Below the pieces are notes generated by a model that did not search any database, was not told where the DNA came from, and saw only the letters and a program-made list of their open reading frames with translations. 64,000 bases of DNA from Leptobrachium leishanense (Eukaryota > Chordata > Amphibia > Anura > Megophryidae), in NCBI GenBank assembly GCA_009667805.1, contig CM019064.1:113062328-113126327 (forward strand). Direction: 5' to 3'. Below are positions 1 to 12,235 of the stretch, one piece after another (positions within the stretch are counted from its first letter, which is position 1; every line of letters starts with the position of its first letter). A program made the translations under genes and the position numbers.

Positions 1-1763
1 TATTACAATTATAACTTACAGTGAACCTAAAAGAGTTCTATACTTTGTAATATTTGATAGGGGTTTATCTGGTATGTATGCATTGTACTATTCAAATAGA
101 TAATAAATAGGGAGACTTTTAATAAACCCTATTAAATAATCTCTACTCTGTTATTATAACCAAACCAGACATTTCCATACCCTTTCCCTACAGGTTTTGA
201 AGGATAATTGTATTCAATAATAAATATATATACATACAATGTTTTACACAAATGGGGGTCTAGTTGCAAGCTGTTATCACATATTGTGTAAGCCTGTCAC
301 AAATAGGAACTGCTGTGATGAGGTACTTTGATGTTGTGGAGGGTTTATGCAATGTGTGATCACATCTTGTAACTAAACTCCCATCTAATTAAAAAGTTAC
401 CCATGGTTGATGTTAAAATAATGTCTCCAGAAGTTATTTTAATGGTGGGAATCGCTATTCCAATCTTCCCGCAAGCTGTGTATGCAGCCCAAGCATACCG
501 CCTCCCTTCTGTAACTTAACGTCTCCTATACTTTGTATTAATTTGCACATTGGAGAAGAAGAATAAGCTATTCCAAGGTATGTTGTTCTTCTATCCTGGA
601 GCCAGTATTTTTTTAAGAAATACCAACACCTAAAACCTGTCAAAAGAGATTTTGCAAAAGCAGGATCACATAATACAGTGAGACCCCCCCCCCCAAAATT
701 AAAACCTTGTTACCTCATCCATTATCCCTTGTCTACCTCCATGATTCATCCGTGGCTCCTGCATGATCCCGCGGGTGCAAGCTTGCAATGAGCTCACAGC
801 TGGGATACGCTGGGCTCCACGGAGTCCTATTGACTCCAGGAACCGATATCTGCAGCAGAATGCTGCACCATGGCCAGTATTAGTCTGTATAGTGTATGTA
901 AGATTTGTTTATTAAACATAATTGTTTTCCATGTACATTTGTCCTTACTGACATTTTAGATCAATGTGATGATTTAATACAGGTTATTCTGTAAGTATTT
1001 TCCCTTCATGATATCTCAATTTTCAGAATTTTTATTCTTCTCATCTACTAAGTCACGCAAAAAATATCTAATATTTAAAGTTTGATATGATGATAATTAA
1101 TAAGTAGGCTAATTCCATCTGGGTTCCAATAGGACCCAGTTAGTGGTGCTCAATGAATTCTTAAAATAGATTTTTTAAAAAAATCATGTTTTCCAGTAAG
1201 GTAGTTAAAGTGAGCCTGTATTTGACAACTTGACTTTCGCTACGATGTTTCATCAAGTGATGGACAGTGTATTCATCATAAAGGTAATTGGCATTGCATT
1301 ACTTGATGATGGGATATCTCAATCCAGTATTTACCTAGTTTCAGCACCAGGCACCATCATGTCCCAGATTTGTGGATATTGGAAAGTAAGGGAAATCACA
1401 CAAATATTCGCAATTGGCTCCCTGTCAGGATGCTGACACACTGACCCATTAGTAAGCATTCAGCAGTCAGTCAAGAGGCAAGCTGGAGGGTTGCCCTTCC
1501 ATTCTTTGTTATCATATACTTCATCAACAGGCTAACAAACCTCAGCAATGACGAGTTTTCAATAGGAAATCACTCAAAATGTGCACTAAATTTTGTTAGG
1601 GAATGCCATCCTATCAATTGAACACATGCCATGGTATGTTGGGCACAACACACGACGGGTTCACTTAAACATTAGATATCAAAATCTCGCATGTAGAAAA
1701 TTATATATTACTATTTTATTATTATTATTATAGTCAAAATAGCATTGAAAAAATCCAGCTTAC
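1..1763. other. Intron sequence downstream of the CCDC181 coiled-coil exon
   Basis: This is AT-rich single-copy-looking sequence. I see no exon, RNA gene or intact transposon. A C-homopolymer of about 10 bases lies near 685. Short open frames here lack coding character. Confidence 0.6.
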
Positions 1764-1910
1764 TGTAATGTTCATTTTCTCGATTTGTTTGGCTTGTTGG
1801 ATTCTCCTCTCTTCATACAGCTGGTCTCTTTTCTTCTGCAGCCAAGCTTTAAACGCGTCCTCATTCACTTTCCGTTTATTTTCTTCCATTTCTTTTTTGC
1901 GTTCTTCTTC
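1764..1910 (-). CDS. ccdc181: CCDC181 coiled-coil exon (49 codons)
   Basis: This exon is exactly 147 nt, phase 0 at both ends. The acceptor AG is at 1912-1911 and the donor GTAAGC starts at 1763. The translation runs from EEERKKEMEENKRK through VNEDAFKAWLQKKRDQLYEE to RRIQQAKQIEKMNIT. The FKAWLQKKR repeat is the signature of the CCDC181 C-terminal coiled coil, and it directly continues the ...RFKRE end of the preceding exon. The remaining C-terminal exons, with further KxWLxKK repeats, are not found between 1 and 1763 and must lie outside the window. It was recognised by continuity and conserved motif rather than by an uninterrupted long frame. Confidence 0.92.
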
Positions 1911-2263
1911 CTTTTAAAAGAACATAACGATCATCATCATGGGAAATGCCACATCAGTTCTAAGAGGGTTATTCAGAAACTGCCGGTGTTGCCAACATCA
2001 TTAAACACCGGCATTTCACAGTGAAACTTCTGTTGCTCTTCAGATTTAACTTTTGTGAAATGCCGGCGTTTACCAAGGACAATTTGTATTTTACTTTTCC
2101 CTGGTTTTGTGTTGGGGCACAACAGTTACATGAAATGCAAAAGCACGTTGGCTGCCAAATTTGGTGAAATACACCAAAATATTCAGCTCCATGCCCAGAA
2201 AGCTGGTGATGAGAGTTACGGGACAGTAGCAGACTTTGGGTTAGAGGGCTATGGCAGAAACCT

Positions 2264-3108
2264 GATATTAGAGCTGGTGTCAGGCGCTGGCACTTGGTAT
2301 CTCCAGATCCAGTAAGGGCTATCCAGCCTAGTGTCTCGTCCTCCGAGGGTGAGATGGTGAAGGTAAAAATACAAAAAGGAGAAATATTGCGCAGCCTGTG
2401 ATAACTCAATGAGTATATTAGGTGGAAGGGAGATATACTCACACTTTAAGGTGCCAATTTGATTAACAGGCACCAGATAGGGTCACCGATTCCCCTCTCA
2501 GCGATCCAGGAGCAGAAGATCCAAACCTCCAAGATGTCTTTTCAGAATGTAGGAAGGATAAAATCACCAGGAAATCAGTCGAGATGATAAAATCCACAAA
2601 CGGTTTATTAAAACAATCTTTAAAATACACCTCAAACGCGTTTCGCTACTCAGAGCATCATCAGTGGGTGTCACACACCCACTGATGAAGCTCTGAGTAG
2701 CGAAACGCGTTTGAGGTGTATTTTAAAGATTGTTTTAATAAACCGTTTGTGGATTTTATCATCTCGACTGATTTCCTGGTGATTTTATCCTTCCTACATT
2801 CTGAAAAGACATCTTGGAGGTTTGGATCTTCTGCTCCTGGATCGCTGAGAGGGGAATCGGTGCCCCTGAGTTTAATCCACCGATCTGCATACTGTCTGGT
2901 GCCTATTAATCAAATTGGCACCTTAAAGTGTGAGTATATCTCCCTTCCACCTAATATACTCATTGAGTTATCACAGGCTGCGCAATATTTCTCCTTTTTG
3001 TATTTTTCCCTTCACCATCTCACCCTCGGAGGACGAGACACTAGGCTGGATAGCCCCTACTGGATCTGGTGATACCAAGTGCCAGCGCCTGACACCAGCT
3101 CTAATATC
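2264..3108. repeat. Head-to-head inverted repeat (about 400-bp arms) centred on hammerhead-like motifs
   Basis: The segment from 2264 to about 2668 is nearly the reverse complement of about 2677-3108, with the axis near 2673. The right arm has about 30 extra bases around 2870-2895. Both arms carry the same GCGAAACGCGTTT motif preceded by a CTGATGA box, one on each strand. To the right (3110-3900) the sequence becomes strongly T-rich with no coding frame. Arrangement and motif resemble the inverted terminal units (pLTRs) of Penelope-like retroelements, but no reverse transcriptase is visible, so the class is inferred. Confidence 0.7.
2676..2719 (+). ncRNA. Hammerhead-like ribozyme motif (PLE type), copy 1
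   Basis: CTGATGA at 2682-2688 is followed by one extra base, a 3-bp stem (GCT 2690-2692 with AGC 2699-2701), GAAA at 2702-2705, CGCG and TT. The flanks ACACC and GGTGT pair around it as stem I with a one-base bulge. The box order and spacing are those of a type I hammerhead with minimal stem III. The unpaired base after CTGATGA departs from the strict consensus. A mirror copy on the minus strand occupies about 2625-2669. Confidence 0.5.
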
Positions 3109-4290
3109 TGGACTCTCTACTCTAACGGATTTGGGGATTTACCGTTTCCTCTGGTTTGCCCGGCTGCTGCACACCGTCTCTGGCCAGTTTTCATCAACTT
3201 TCAATATATGTTTTTTATTTTTTGGGATTGAGGACTGTATTTCTGTACCCTATTCTTGATTTTTGCACTCTATAGACTCACTGGTTATTTTTTACTCTGA
3301 CTCTGTTTTTTTTTTTTTGTTTTTTTTCATCCTGGATGTATCTTTACATTCTGCTGGTGACTTTCGGATTTATTCCCTATACATCCTAGATTATTTCTAT
3401 CTTATTTTACATCGTTCATATATATTTTTTCTATATATTTTTTTCTGCTTACTGGTTTTTGATTTTACAGAGTTGTTTCTCTATTTAATTATTATTTATG
3501 TCACTTTGAAGTGTTTCTTCATTTATTCAGTGTTATTTCACATATATTTATACTTTTTGCATTATAATTTTGGTTACTGATTATCAGTGGACAGCTGGTT
3601 TTCATATCCTTTCTATTTAAGGTGTTTTTACTTTATTACAACTGTCCAACTGCGTTTTTTACTTCTTTGCAAGTGTTTATTCGTAGAATTGAGTTACAGG
3701 TGTATTAATCCTATCTACCACTGTACTTAAATTCTAGTCACCACATCTTGTTCTTCACTCATCATTCTAATCATTCCGTTCGATTAGTAATCTAGCATAT
3801 ACTTGAACACGAGAGAAATCTCAATTTATCCTTCCTGGTAAAATCCTTTATAAATATACACTTTGTTTTCTTTTATTTCCCTGCTTTGATAATAGAGCCA
3901 TCTAGTGGCGCCACACAGACACTGCACTCTTTCCTTTATGGCAGAAACCTATTTGGGGTAAGATGGTTAATCTAGAAGCACACCTGGGGTGGAAGAAATG
4001 GGGTAGAAATACACCTAGGAGTGGAAAGGATGGAGGATAAGCTCACCTGATTGAAGAGGGATTCACACCTGGGGTAAGGATCGAGTAATAGCACATTTAG
4101 TTATAGAAGGAATGGGGTGGAAGGACATTTGGGGGGTGGGAAGAATGGGGTAGGTATCACAAATAGGTAGAAGCACAAATAAGGAAGGAGGGATTAGGCA
4201 TATACACTGTGGGTGGGATGGGACAGAGGCCCACCAACACCTGAGCTCTAGCTTCCCATATGCAGCTAAAGAGCATTTCTATTCAGAATG
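3109..4290. other. T-rich repeat tail, then degenerate purine-rich repeats in the CCDC181 intron
   Basis: About 3110-3890 is T-rich sequence continuing from the inverted repeat, probably part of the same element. About 3950-4200 is a very degenerate minisatellite of AGCACACCTGGGGTGGAAG-like units. No exon is seen until the CCDC181 exon at 4315. Confidence 0.4.
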
Positions 4291-4314
4291 ATGTATTTAA
4301 TATACAATTATTAC

Positions 4315-5157
4315 CTCTCTCTTAAATCTTTCTTGCCTTTCCTGAATCTTCTTCTGCAGTTGTTTTTGCTCAGGTGACAGACTGAAGGTCGTGTTCCTAG
4401 ACGACAAGGCTGCAGACTGCACTCTGCGTGTTGACTGCTGCCCAGGTGTTACCATATTAGCCGCTGAGCCAGGGCGGGCCTTTGGTTGGGAGGGTGGTTT
4501 GGGATAAAACCCTTCATTATTACTGCTAGCTTTCTGCTTGATAAAACCCTTTTCACTAGGTGAAGTGCCAAACAAGTTTGATAGCTGAGACTTGGCCAGA
4601 GATTTTGACGGATCCTTTTCATTACTTATCGATGGTAAGAAATGTGCATTTTCTATGTCATGTAAATTAACAAGTTCAAACTTCCCATCTTTTTCCACCA
4701 ATATTTTTCCATCCTTTTGCTCCTCCTCAGTATGTCGGTTCTCAGGTTGATGCTCATTTTCCTTCTGTGGCACATCAGAAACATGTAATTTTGATAAACT
4801 ATCGGTAACATCCTCCTCTTCTCGCTCACTTCTTTCTGTGTCTGTGTATTCTACAGGTGGTACTTCTAAGTCTACTAAATTGTCCTTGAATTTAAGTTTC
4901 CTCTCCCGATTCTCATCTACACTTTCACTTTCTAACTGCTTATTAGCTTGCTCGATTTTTTCTGCAATGTAACGCTTAGCTTCCTCATCGTCGATAAAAT
5001 TCTCTTCTTCTGATGAAGCCACAGGTTCCAGCGAATTAGGAACTGAGTGAACCTCATCTGATGGAGACTCAGTCCCTCTAGACTTCCCCTTTTCTTCATT
5101 CTCTAGCAGACTGGTGTCCTCTTTTAAAGAATTGCTCTGTTTTTCACCATTTTTATT
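4315..5157 (-). CDS. ccdc181: CCDC181 large central exon (281 codons)
   Basis: This is an open frame bounded by an acceptor (TTTATTTCAG ending at 5158) and a donor (GTAATA starting at 4314), both phase 0. It encodes an acidic, Ser/Glu-rich, low-complexity region. Conserved blocks typical of CCDC181 follow: an ERKLKFKDNLVDLEVPPVEY segment, a KILVEKDGKFELVNLHDIEN segment, then a basic Ser-rich stretch, and finally the start of the coiled coil (SPEQKQLQKKIQERQERFK). These match the order in mammalian CCDC181. The exon sits only about 90 bp from the end of a Tc1 insertion in the upstream intron. The open frame extends past the acceptor toward 5214, but that part is intron read-through. Certainty is high. 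Confidence 0.94.
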
Positions 5158-5609
5158 CTGAAATAAATAAATGTATCCAGTTATCAAAAATGTGAATATG
5201 CTTGAACTGGACACAGCTGACTCTAGCTACTAGTGTGTACTCATATACAGTTGTGTTCAAAATTATTCAACCCCCACTGAAATTGAGTGTTTTGGCCAGT
5301 TTGACATTGATTTGGATCATTCAGTCATCCTGCTTACAATTAAATCAAAGAGGCACGTGTAGGTCAGAAAAATATAACATAACATTTATAATGAAATAAC
5401 CACAAATGTCTTTTCTGTGCTCACATCATTATCAGTTTTATTCAACCCCCAAGTGACATTCAATCTTAGTACTTAGCTTTTAAACGTGAAGCATAGCTTG
5501 ACACAAGTGTCTTGCAGCTATCTACGGGTATCTTCGCCCATTCGTCATGGGCAAAAGCCTCCAGTTCAGTCACATTCTTAGGCTTGCGCACTGCAACTGC
5601 TTTCTTTAA

Positions 5610-6214
5610 AGGGACACTCTACTCAAAAAATCACCCCCCGTTTTTTTATCCTAACCTATCCCTATTCCCTTAATAAATCTTTCGTTTTTTTTTTTTTTTT
5701 TGGTAACTGTAGTACTTACCCTAAAACCCTCTTCTTTCCAGCGGCGTTTTTTTTTTTTTATACTCCCCTCCCTCCTCTTCCGCTCCCGTCCTTCTTCATG
5801 CTTCTTGGCTTCTGGTTTACGTGAGAAGCGCGCATGCGCTCCTCTCACATAAGCCAGCCAATAGGCAGGCTTCCTCCCGGCTCCCTCTGAGGATTAGTGT
5901 TGCGCGCAAGAGGATGCGCGCAACACTAACCCTCAGAGGGAGCCGCCAGCTTTTGCGGTGAGTTTGAGACGTCATCGCGCTGAAAGCGCGATGACGTCTC
6001 CTACTCGGCAAAAGTCGGCAGAAGCGGGAAATATGATTCCCGCTCTGCTGACTGACAGCTGGGAGGGCGGAGTAAAGTCCTCCGCCTCTCTCAGCTGTTT
6101 TCAGCCTTTCCTGACGATCGGCTGAGCGGAGGGAGGAGGGACAGGCAAGGGAATACTCCGGGCATCATGACCACCTAAAATAGCTTAGGTGGTCATGTTG
6201 CCTAGAGTATCCCT
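5610..6214. mobile_element. TTAA-flanked MITE inside Tc1 copy 1
   Basis: The terminal repeats AGGGACACTCTA and TAGAGTATCCCT are flanked by TTAA at 5606-5609 and 6215-6218. The other Tc1 copy has the empty site with a single TTAA at 18522-18525, which proves insertion and the 4-bp duplication. The interior holds long hairpins (a GC-rich one near 5876-5943 and one near 6167-6196) and no coding frame. The TTAA target points to piggyBac or Kolobok mobilisation. Confidence 0.88.
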
Positions 6215-6344
6215 TTAAGTCCCACCAGAGGTTCTCAATCGGATTTAAGTCAGGTGACTGCGATGGCCACTCCAAAATGTTCCAGCCTTTAATCTGCAAC
6301 CATGCTCTAGTGGACTTGGAGGTATGCTTGGGATCATTGTCCTG

Positions 6345-7094
<750 letters not shown>

Positions 7095-7647
7095 CTAGAA
7101 GGAGCTGAGTATCACAGTCATTTTAAAGCTGCCTAATTGGTGCTTATTATGCTTTATTGCTGCTCCGTGACATCCACAGGTGTTTTCAATACCTGATTGA
7201 AAACACTTGAATGAACCTCTGTTCTTCAGAGTGGTAGTCTTTAAGGGGTTGAATAATTGTGTCAATGAAGAATTCACAAAAGAAACATTTACTACTGTAT
7301 TACAAGACCAATTGATGTCATTTTAGTTGCATATGGTTCTTTAAAAAGTCCTTGTAGGATTTCATTCTGAATACAATTACAAATGTACACTAAATTCCCT
7401 AAAACCTTTTACAGCATTGGGGGGTTGAATAATTTTGAACACAACTGTACATAAAACTTCTGCGTATACTTTCCTTCCAAGTGCCCATATTTACAATTTA
7501 CATTCCCTGTTTTGGACAAAATTGTCTTTCTTTTATTCTCCAAGCACTCCTTGTTTTGGTTGGCTAGGCAGGAGCATAAGAGAGGTCCACAGCAATAAAA
7601 CTCAGGCATGTGTCTAAAATCTAATAAATGTTTTTAGAAATCACTAG

Positions 7648-8517
7648 CAGGGTTATTCAGAGAGATTCGAAAAGACACCGCACGTTCGGTGACTTTTCGT
7701 TCTCTTCAATTCGGTTCCTTTTGCCGATCCCATTTCGGTGACCCTGCGGTGTATTCAGCAAGCACCACAGGGTCCCCGAATTGCAGGGAAAAGCTGCCGC
7801 AAACCCGACGAAAACGAACCGCAAAACCCAGCGAATGCACGCCGAAAAGCCACAAAAACATCTGGATTAACCTGCCGAAAACCACGGAAAAAGCCCGAGC
7901 AGGAGCCGATCACACACAGCCGAAGCAGCTGAGACCGCAGACAAGGCAGTGAATAAATTAGCAAAATAGTTTGTGTGAATGTGTGAAAATGAAACGCTGT
8001 TTGCAAAGAAACTACTGAGCGAAAAGGTCTGAAATTTACACAGGAGGTCCAGGGAATGATAATAAAAAGGGCTGTTACAGAAAAAATAAGTAAACTAAAA
8101 AAAAAAAAAAATTAAGAAAAATGCTTAAAATATCCTAAAAAATCTATAAATAAAGAGACTTTTTACTGCAGAATTTTATAATGAACGGTTTATTAGATAT
8201 TGAATTAAAACCGGAATATTTTTATCATTGAAGTCTATGGGATTCTCCTGAATAAACTTGCCGAATTAAACCACCGAATGGCAGGGCATTAGGGGAACCT
8301 TTCACTGCTGGTTTGTGTTCTCTGAATAGCCGAAGCAGTGCTTTTTTATGGGGATTTCACTGCCCTCGAACAGGCACCGTATGTTCAGGCAATTTGCCAG
8401 GATTTGACGAATTGCCTGCTCTCTGGATAGCCGAATGGCCAGGAAAGGTAACCGAACGCTGATTTTCAGCGTTCGGTTACCTTTCTCAAGCAATTCAGAG
8501 CTCTTTGAATAACCCTG
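7648..8517. mobile_element. Non-autonomous TIR element (CAGGGTTATTCA family), full-length copy
   Basis: The ends CAGGGTTATTCAGAGAG and CTCTTTGAATAACCCTG are flanked by TAG on both sides, suggesting a 3-bp target duplication. A 19-bp hairpin (AAAGGTAACCGAACGCTGA and its complement) sits near 8442-8485. The same element in reverse orientation surrounds the piggyBac at 24854-31538. Open frames inside do not resemble proteins. The superfamily is unassigned; a 3-bp duplication would fit PIF/Harbinger only loosely. Confidence 0.75.
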
Positions 8518-8963
8518 TAGGTGTAAACATATTTATTTAAAATATATTTAATATTTTTTTTTAAATAAAAGCCCAGGCAGTAAAATCATATGGAAAGCCT
8601 TAGTGGCATTCCCTGAACTGAACATCTGGTGGTGAATTTTGCACATGAAATCCTATAAAACATGAGTGAAACCTACAGGTCTATTCAGTTATGGGTGAAG
8701 TCAGGAGAACTGGCAGGATTAGTGATAAATCTAGGTCAAAATAGCCAAACCAGAAAAATCTATTGCCGCGGTTTGGATTTCCTTCTTGTGAAACACTGTC
8801 ATTTTTCACCATTGGTAAACCCAGCACTCTGGATAAATATGAGTGAATGAAAAAAGGGCAAATTCATCAGACAGTTCTATTTTCTGTTACACTAGTGCAA
8901 AGTAGATAAATTCTTCTAGTAATATTTTTCAGTTTTTGTCTTCAATTGAAAAGAATGTCCTAC
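8518..8963. other. Intron with MITE remnant
   Basis: Around 8680-8760 is a decayed piece of the small palindromic MITE seen intact at 35553 and 61161, sharing the stretch TCTAGGTCAAAATAGCCAAA. Otherwise AT-rich with no recognised feature. Confidence 0.5.
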
Positions 8964-9100
8964 CTGTTTCCCTGCATCACCCTCATCATCTTCATTTATT
9001 AACCAGTCCAAGTCTTTCTCAAAATCATCTTCATACTCTTGAGAACCAGCAGAATAGTCTTCATTTTCACTCATTTTCAGAGATGAGCTTCTTAAGTGTC
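8964..9100 (-). CDS. ccdc181: CCDC181 first coding exon (5'UTR plus residues 1-37)
   Basis: Start codon at 9074-9072; coding part 9074-8964 gives 37 residues beginning MSENEDYSAGSQEYEDDFEK and continuing with DLDWLINEDDEGDAGKQ. The acidic block EYEDDFEKDLDWLINE matches the conserved N-terminus of vertebrate CCDC181, a microtubule-associated coiled-coil protein of motile cilia and sperm flagella. An acceptor with a T-rich tract ending in CAG precedes 9100, so 26 nt of 5'UTR sit in this exon and at least one noncoding exon lies upstream. The donor GTAGGA at 8963-8958 leaves phase 0. Upstream in-frame codons exist before this ATG but belong to the UTR and intron, and homology begins at this Met. 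The identification rests on recalled family sequence, with no alignment run. Confidence 0.93.
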
Positions 9101-9329
9101 CTGAAAATTGAACAAACAATAGAAGTTATTAGTCATGATTTCACAGATTGATGATGCGGCTCCCTGGATGAAATGTGAATGGATATCAGAAAGTAGGTAA
9201 ATAAATATCGCACACATGCCTAGCTTTCCTATGAGAAACTGTCAGTGATCTTCCAAGACAGACGGTCAGCTGATCTGAAGCTTCACAATGCAAATATATG
9301 CATGTGTGGTGTATACGGCTAGGCACTAG

Positions 9330-9573
9330 GTGTGCTCGTTTGCACAGCTGGGCACTATGGGTGCGTGTGTGTACAGCTGGGCACTATGGGTGCACGTGCG
9401 TACAGCTGGGCACTATGGATGCACAGTTATTCAGCTGGCATAGGCACCGTGGGTGCACGTGTGTACTGCTGGACACTATGGGTGCGCGTGTGTACAGCTG
9501 GCACAGGCACTATGGGTGCACGTGTGTACTGCTGGACACTATGGGTGCACGTTTGTACAGCTGGGCACTATGT
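9330..9573. repeat. 29-bp minisatellite
   Basis: About eight imperfect units of the type GTGCACGTGTGTACAGCTGG plus GCACTATGG. Two units carry a 5-bp insertion (GCACAGGC or GCATAGGC in place of GGGC). The array lies about 230 bp upstream of the CCDC181 first coding exon. Open frames across it follow from the repeat and are not genes. Confidence 0.85.
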
Positions 9574-9878
9574 GTGAGAGTAGTGTGCAACTAGGCTGGT
9601 TGTATGGTTTATGCAACTAAACACTGCACGTCTTTGTATGTGTGCTTGTATGAATGTGTCAGTACGTGCTGCTACCTTAAAAAGGGTGGCAGGGAAACTG
9701 GCACTTTTTATTATTGGACAGCTAATTAGAAATTAAAGGTGCCCATTTTGGCCAGTGCTGCCTAATGTTCCTGGATAGTGGGCACATTGCACCTGCTGAT
9801 GATCACATTTAGTATAAATGTAGTGTCCATGCATAGGTCAGGCTCAGTTTTTAAAACTTCGGTCTCTGGGTGACACAA

Positions 9879-10626
9879 TGGGCCCTATTTCGTAGTTTGT
9901 AGTAACATGGGGATGCTAACGGGGAAAATCTGCGCTTGCGGGTTTCCCCATATCGTCCGCATGTTACCACGATATTCCGGGCAGGTGCTAGCTGAGCACC
10001 TTGCCCCTAAATGCACCACTAACTGCTGGGATACTCGCGAAAGTGATTACGCACCGTCGCGAGTATTACCTCCTGCAGTCCATAGTACTCAATTGAGGGT
10101 TCCGCTTCCAGGCCATTTCTGGGCCTCACGCAAGATTGCGCATCGCTGAGGAGTGATGCCATAGGGAAACTGGGAACTATTTGTTCCCAGTCTCACTCTG
10201 TTCCCGGTGACAAGAAGTGGCGGATCGGGCCATCGCTCTCGTCACAGGATGATAGTCGAGTATTGGATTTATTGGGGTGGTTTTAGGGCATGCTACAAGA
10301 TTCTGCAAATGCAGAATCATGTAGCGCCAGCTTTTAGGTGGTGCTAAAATATGACTGTCCGCAAATAAGGCTGCAGTAATCAGCGCTAGCACTTTACTTA
10401 TCGAAAAGCTAATGTAGGTTTACTCTCCCCATATTAGGTATAGGATGCGCAAAGTACAGTAAGCTAGCGAAAGCTAGTGCAAACTCCAATGTGCAAACTG
10501 GTTACTAGTTAGTGGGAGTGGCATCAGAAATAGAACATCGGTGGCATGCGTTAACAGCACTTATCCTGACGGTAACGCTTACATATCGAGGCGCTAACAT
10601 TAGTGCCAACTAAGGAATAGAGCCCA
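9879..10626. mobile_element. MITE with GGGCTCTATT-type inverted ends
   Basis: TGGGCCCTATTTCGTAG at the left and CTAAGGAATAGAGCCCA at the right are imperfect inverted repeats. They resemble the ends of the element at 31725-32417. CAAT occurs at both borders but could be part of the repeat. The interior is CpG-containing and non-coding. Confidence 0.55.
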
Positions 10627-10766
10627 ATGTCTTTCGCACCTGAGAAAAGGAAAACCACAAGGGCTGCCAGGACAGACACCTGCGGTGTCCCTAAAACAAA
10701 GGTGCCTGTAGGAAGACCTGGATGGATGGCCTGAGGTGTAAATTCAACAGGAAAAAATGTGTCCTT

Positions 10767-11098
10767 TGTGACGATCAACTGCTACCTACCCAGTCGTCAC
10801 GTGTGGAAGGAGAGTGTACAATGGGTTAACAGTTCCAAGTCTCTGGACTTACTAACTCTACCCCCTCTCATTGCCCCAAGTTATGCCAACCTAACCCCCA
10901 AAACCGTACACATCCTTCCGACTACACGCTGCCGCCACAAAAGTAATAAGGGGGTTTCGAAAGTGCCCTAACTGTATACCACCCCAAACCAGGAGACTAA
11001 CCATATACAGCTAATATATCTACCAAATGTTAAATTCTACAGTAACGCTAAACCAAGCTATACGAGAAACGTGAATCATCTAGATGCAAAGACCGTAC
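10767..11098 (-). repeat. Gypsy 3' LTR, partial
   Basis: This aligns with 14955-15148 joined to 16174-16298, so it preserves the state of the LTR before the hAT insertion. Similarity ends near 11098. The following 11099-11950 is AT-rich, has a short inverted repeat around 11115-11155, and cannot be assigned; it may be a replacement insertion. Confidence 0.8.
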
Positions 11099-12235
11099 TT
11101 TAATATATTGCTGTAATCCTTTTAATTTTTTTATTAAAAGGAATACAGCAATGTATTAAATTAGACATCTTTTTTCTGTTGCAGCCATAGTCTAGTGAAA
11201 ATAGAAAATTAGTTCACCTCAGAGTCACAATAAAATTTAGTAAATCTAGTTAATTTGTGTATTCCCACCAAAATGACAATAAAACAGCAGGAGCACAAAG
11301 ACACAAACAGATCAACACAAGAGCTAAGGAAAGACTGAGTCGCAACTCACCAAGCTGAGCCCTGTACAACAAGCAACAGCTTGTCCATACACGTCAGACC
11401 CAGTCAGTGCTGGTTCAAACAAGATGAAACAGCAAGCTGTTACTGCACTAAATACCTTTTAATTGAATAACTTTTTAAACTGATATTACGGCTTGAAGTC
11501 TTGTTTATTTTGTTTTATTTCACTCCAATAAGACCAATTTATCCTGAACATAGCCCAATAAGGCAGACATGTATGTACAAAATAATTTTAAAAAATGTGA
11601 TCCCATTGAGATCCCGAGATGAAATTTTTCAGAAAGCTTTTAGAAATATGATATAATCATCACATTTTTTTTGAAAAATTTTACTCATATTATTCTTTTT
11701 AAAATTTAAAATTTTGTAACTTAGTTTTAAAATATAAAATAAGTCCGTCATGTGGTATATCATATTAAAGCGCATGAATTTCTGAAAAGAGTTGTATTTT
11801 GAAATATCTCAATTCTGGGCTGAGCTTTTAAGGTATTTGTGTAGTCCAGAAAGGCCAAAATGTTTATTTTTTTAAAAAAGTTTCAAACCCTCATAACTCA
11901 AAAACCGGATGAAATAAAAAAAAAAAATTAGATTTAAACTTCGTTTTGATCATTCAACAAGTGTACAAAATTTTATGAAAATTGGAAGAGATGAGGTAAA
12001 AAAATTCATTAAAAATTGGATCACTTGACATGGCATTCTTGCAGAGGCTCTGCATCAAATGGGACATTAACTGTGGACCCTGGTCTGTAAGCATCTCCCT
12101 GGGAAACCCCACTCCGCCCTGATGGATTACTAAACCACAGCTTCTAGGTAGTGGCATAATCGACCACTGTGAATATAAACAGTTTCCCAGAGCTGCTGGT
12201 GATGGCTAAGGGCCCCATCAAATCCACTGCTACCC

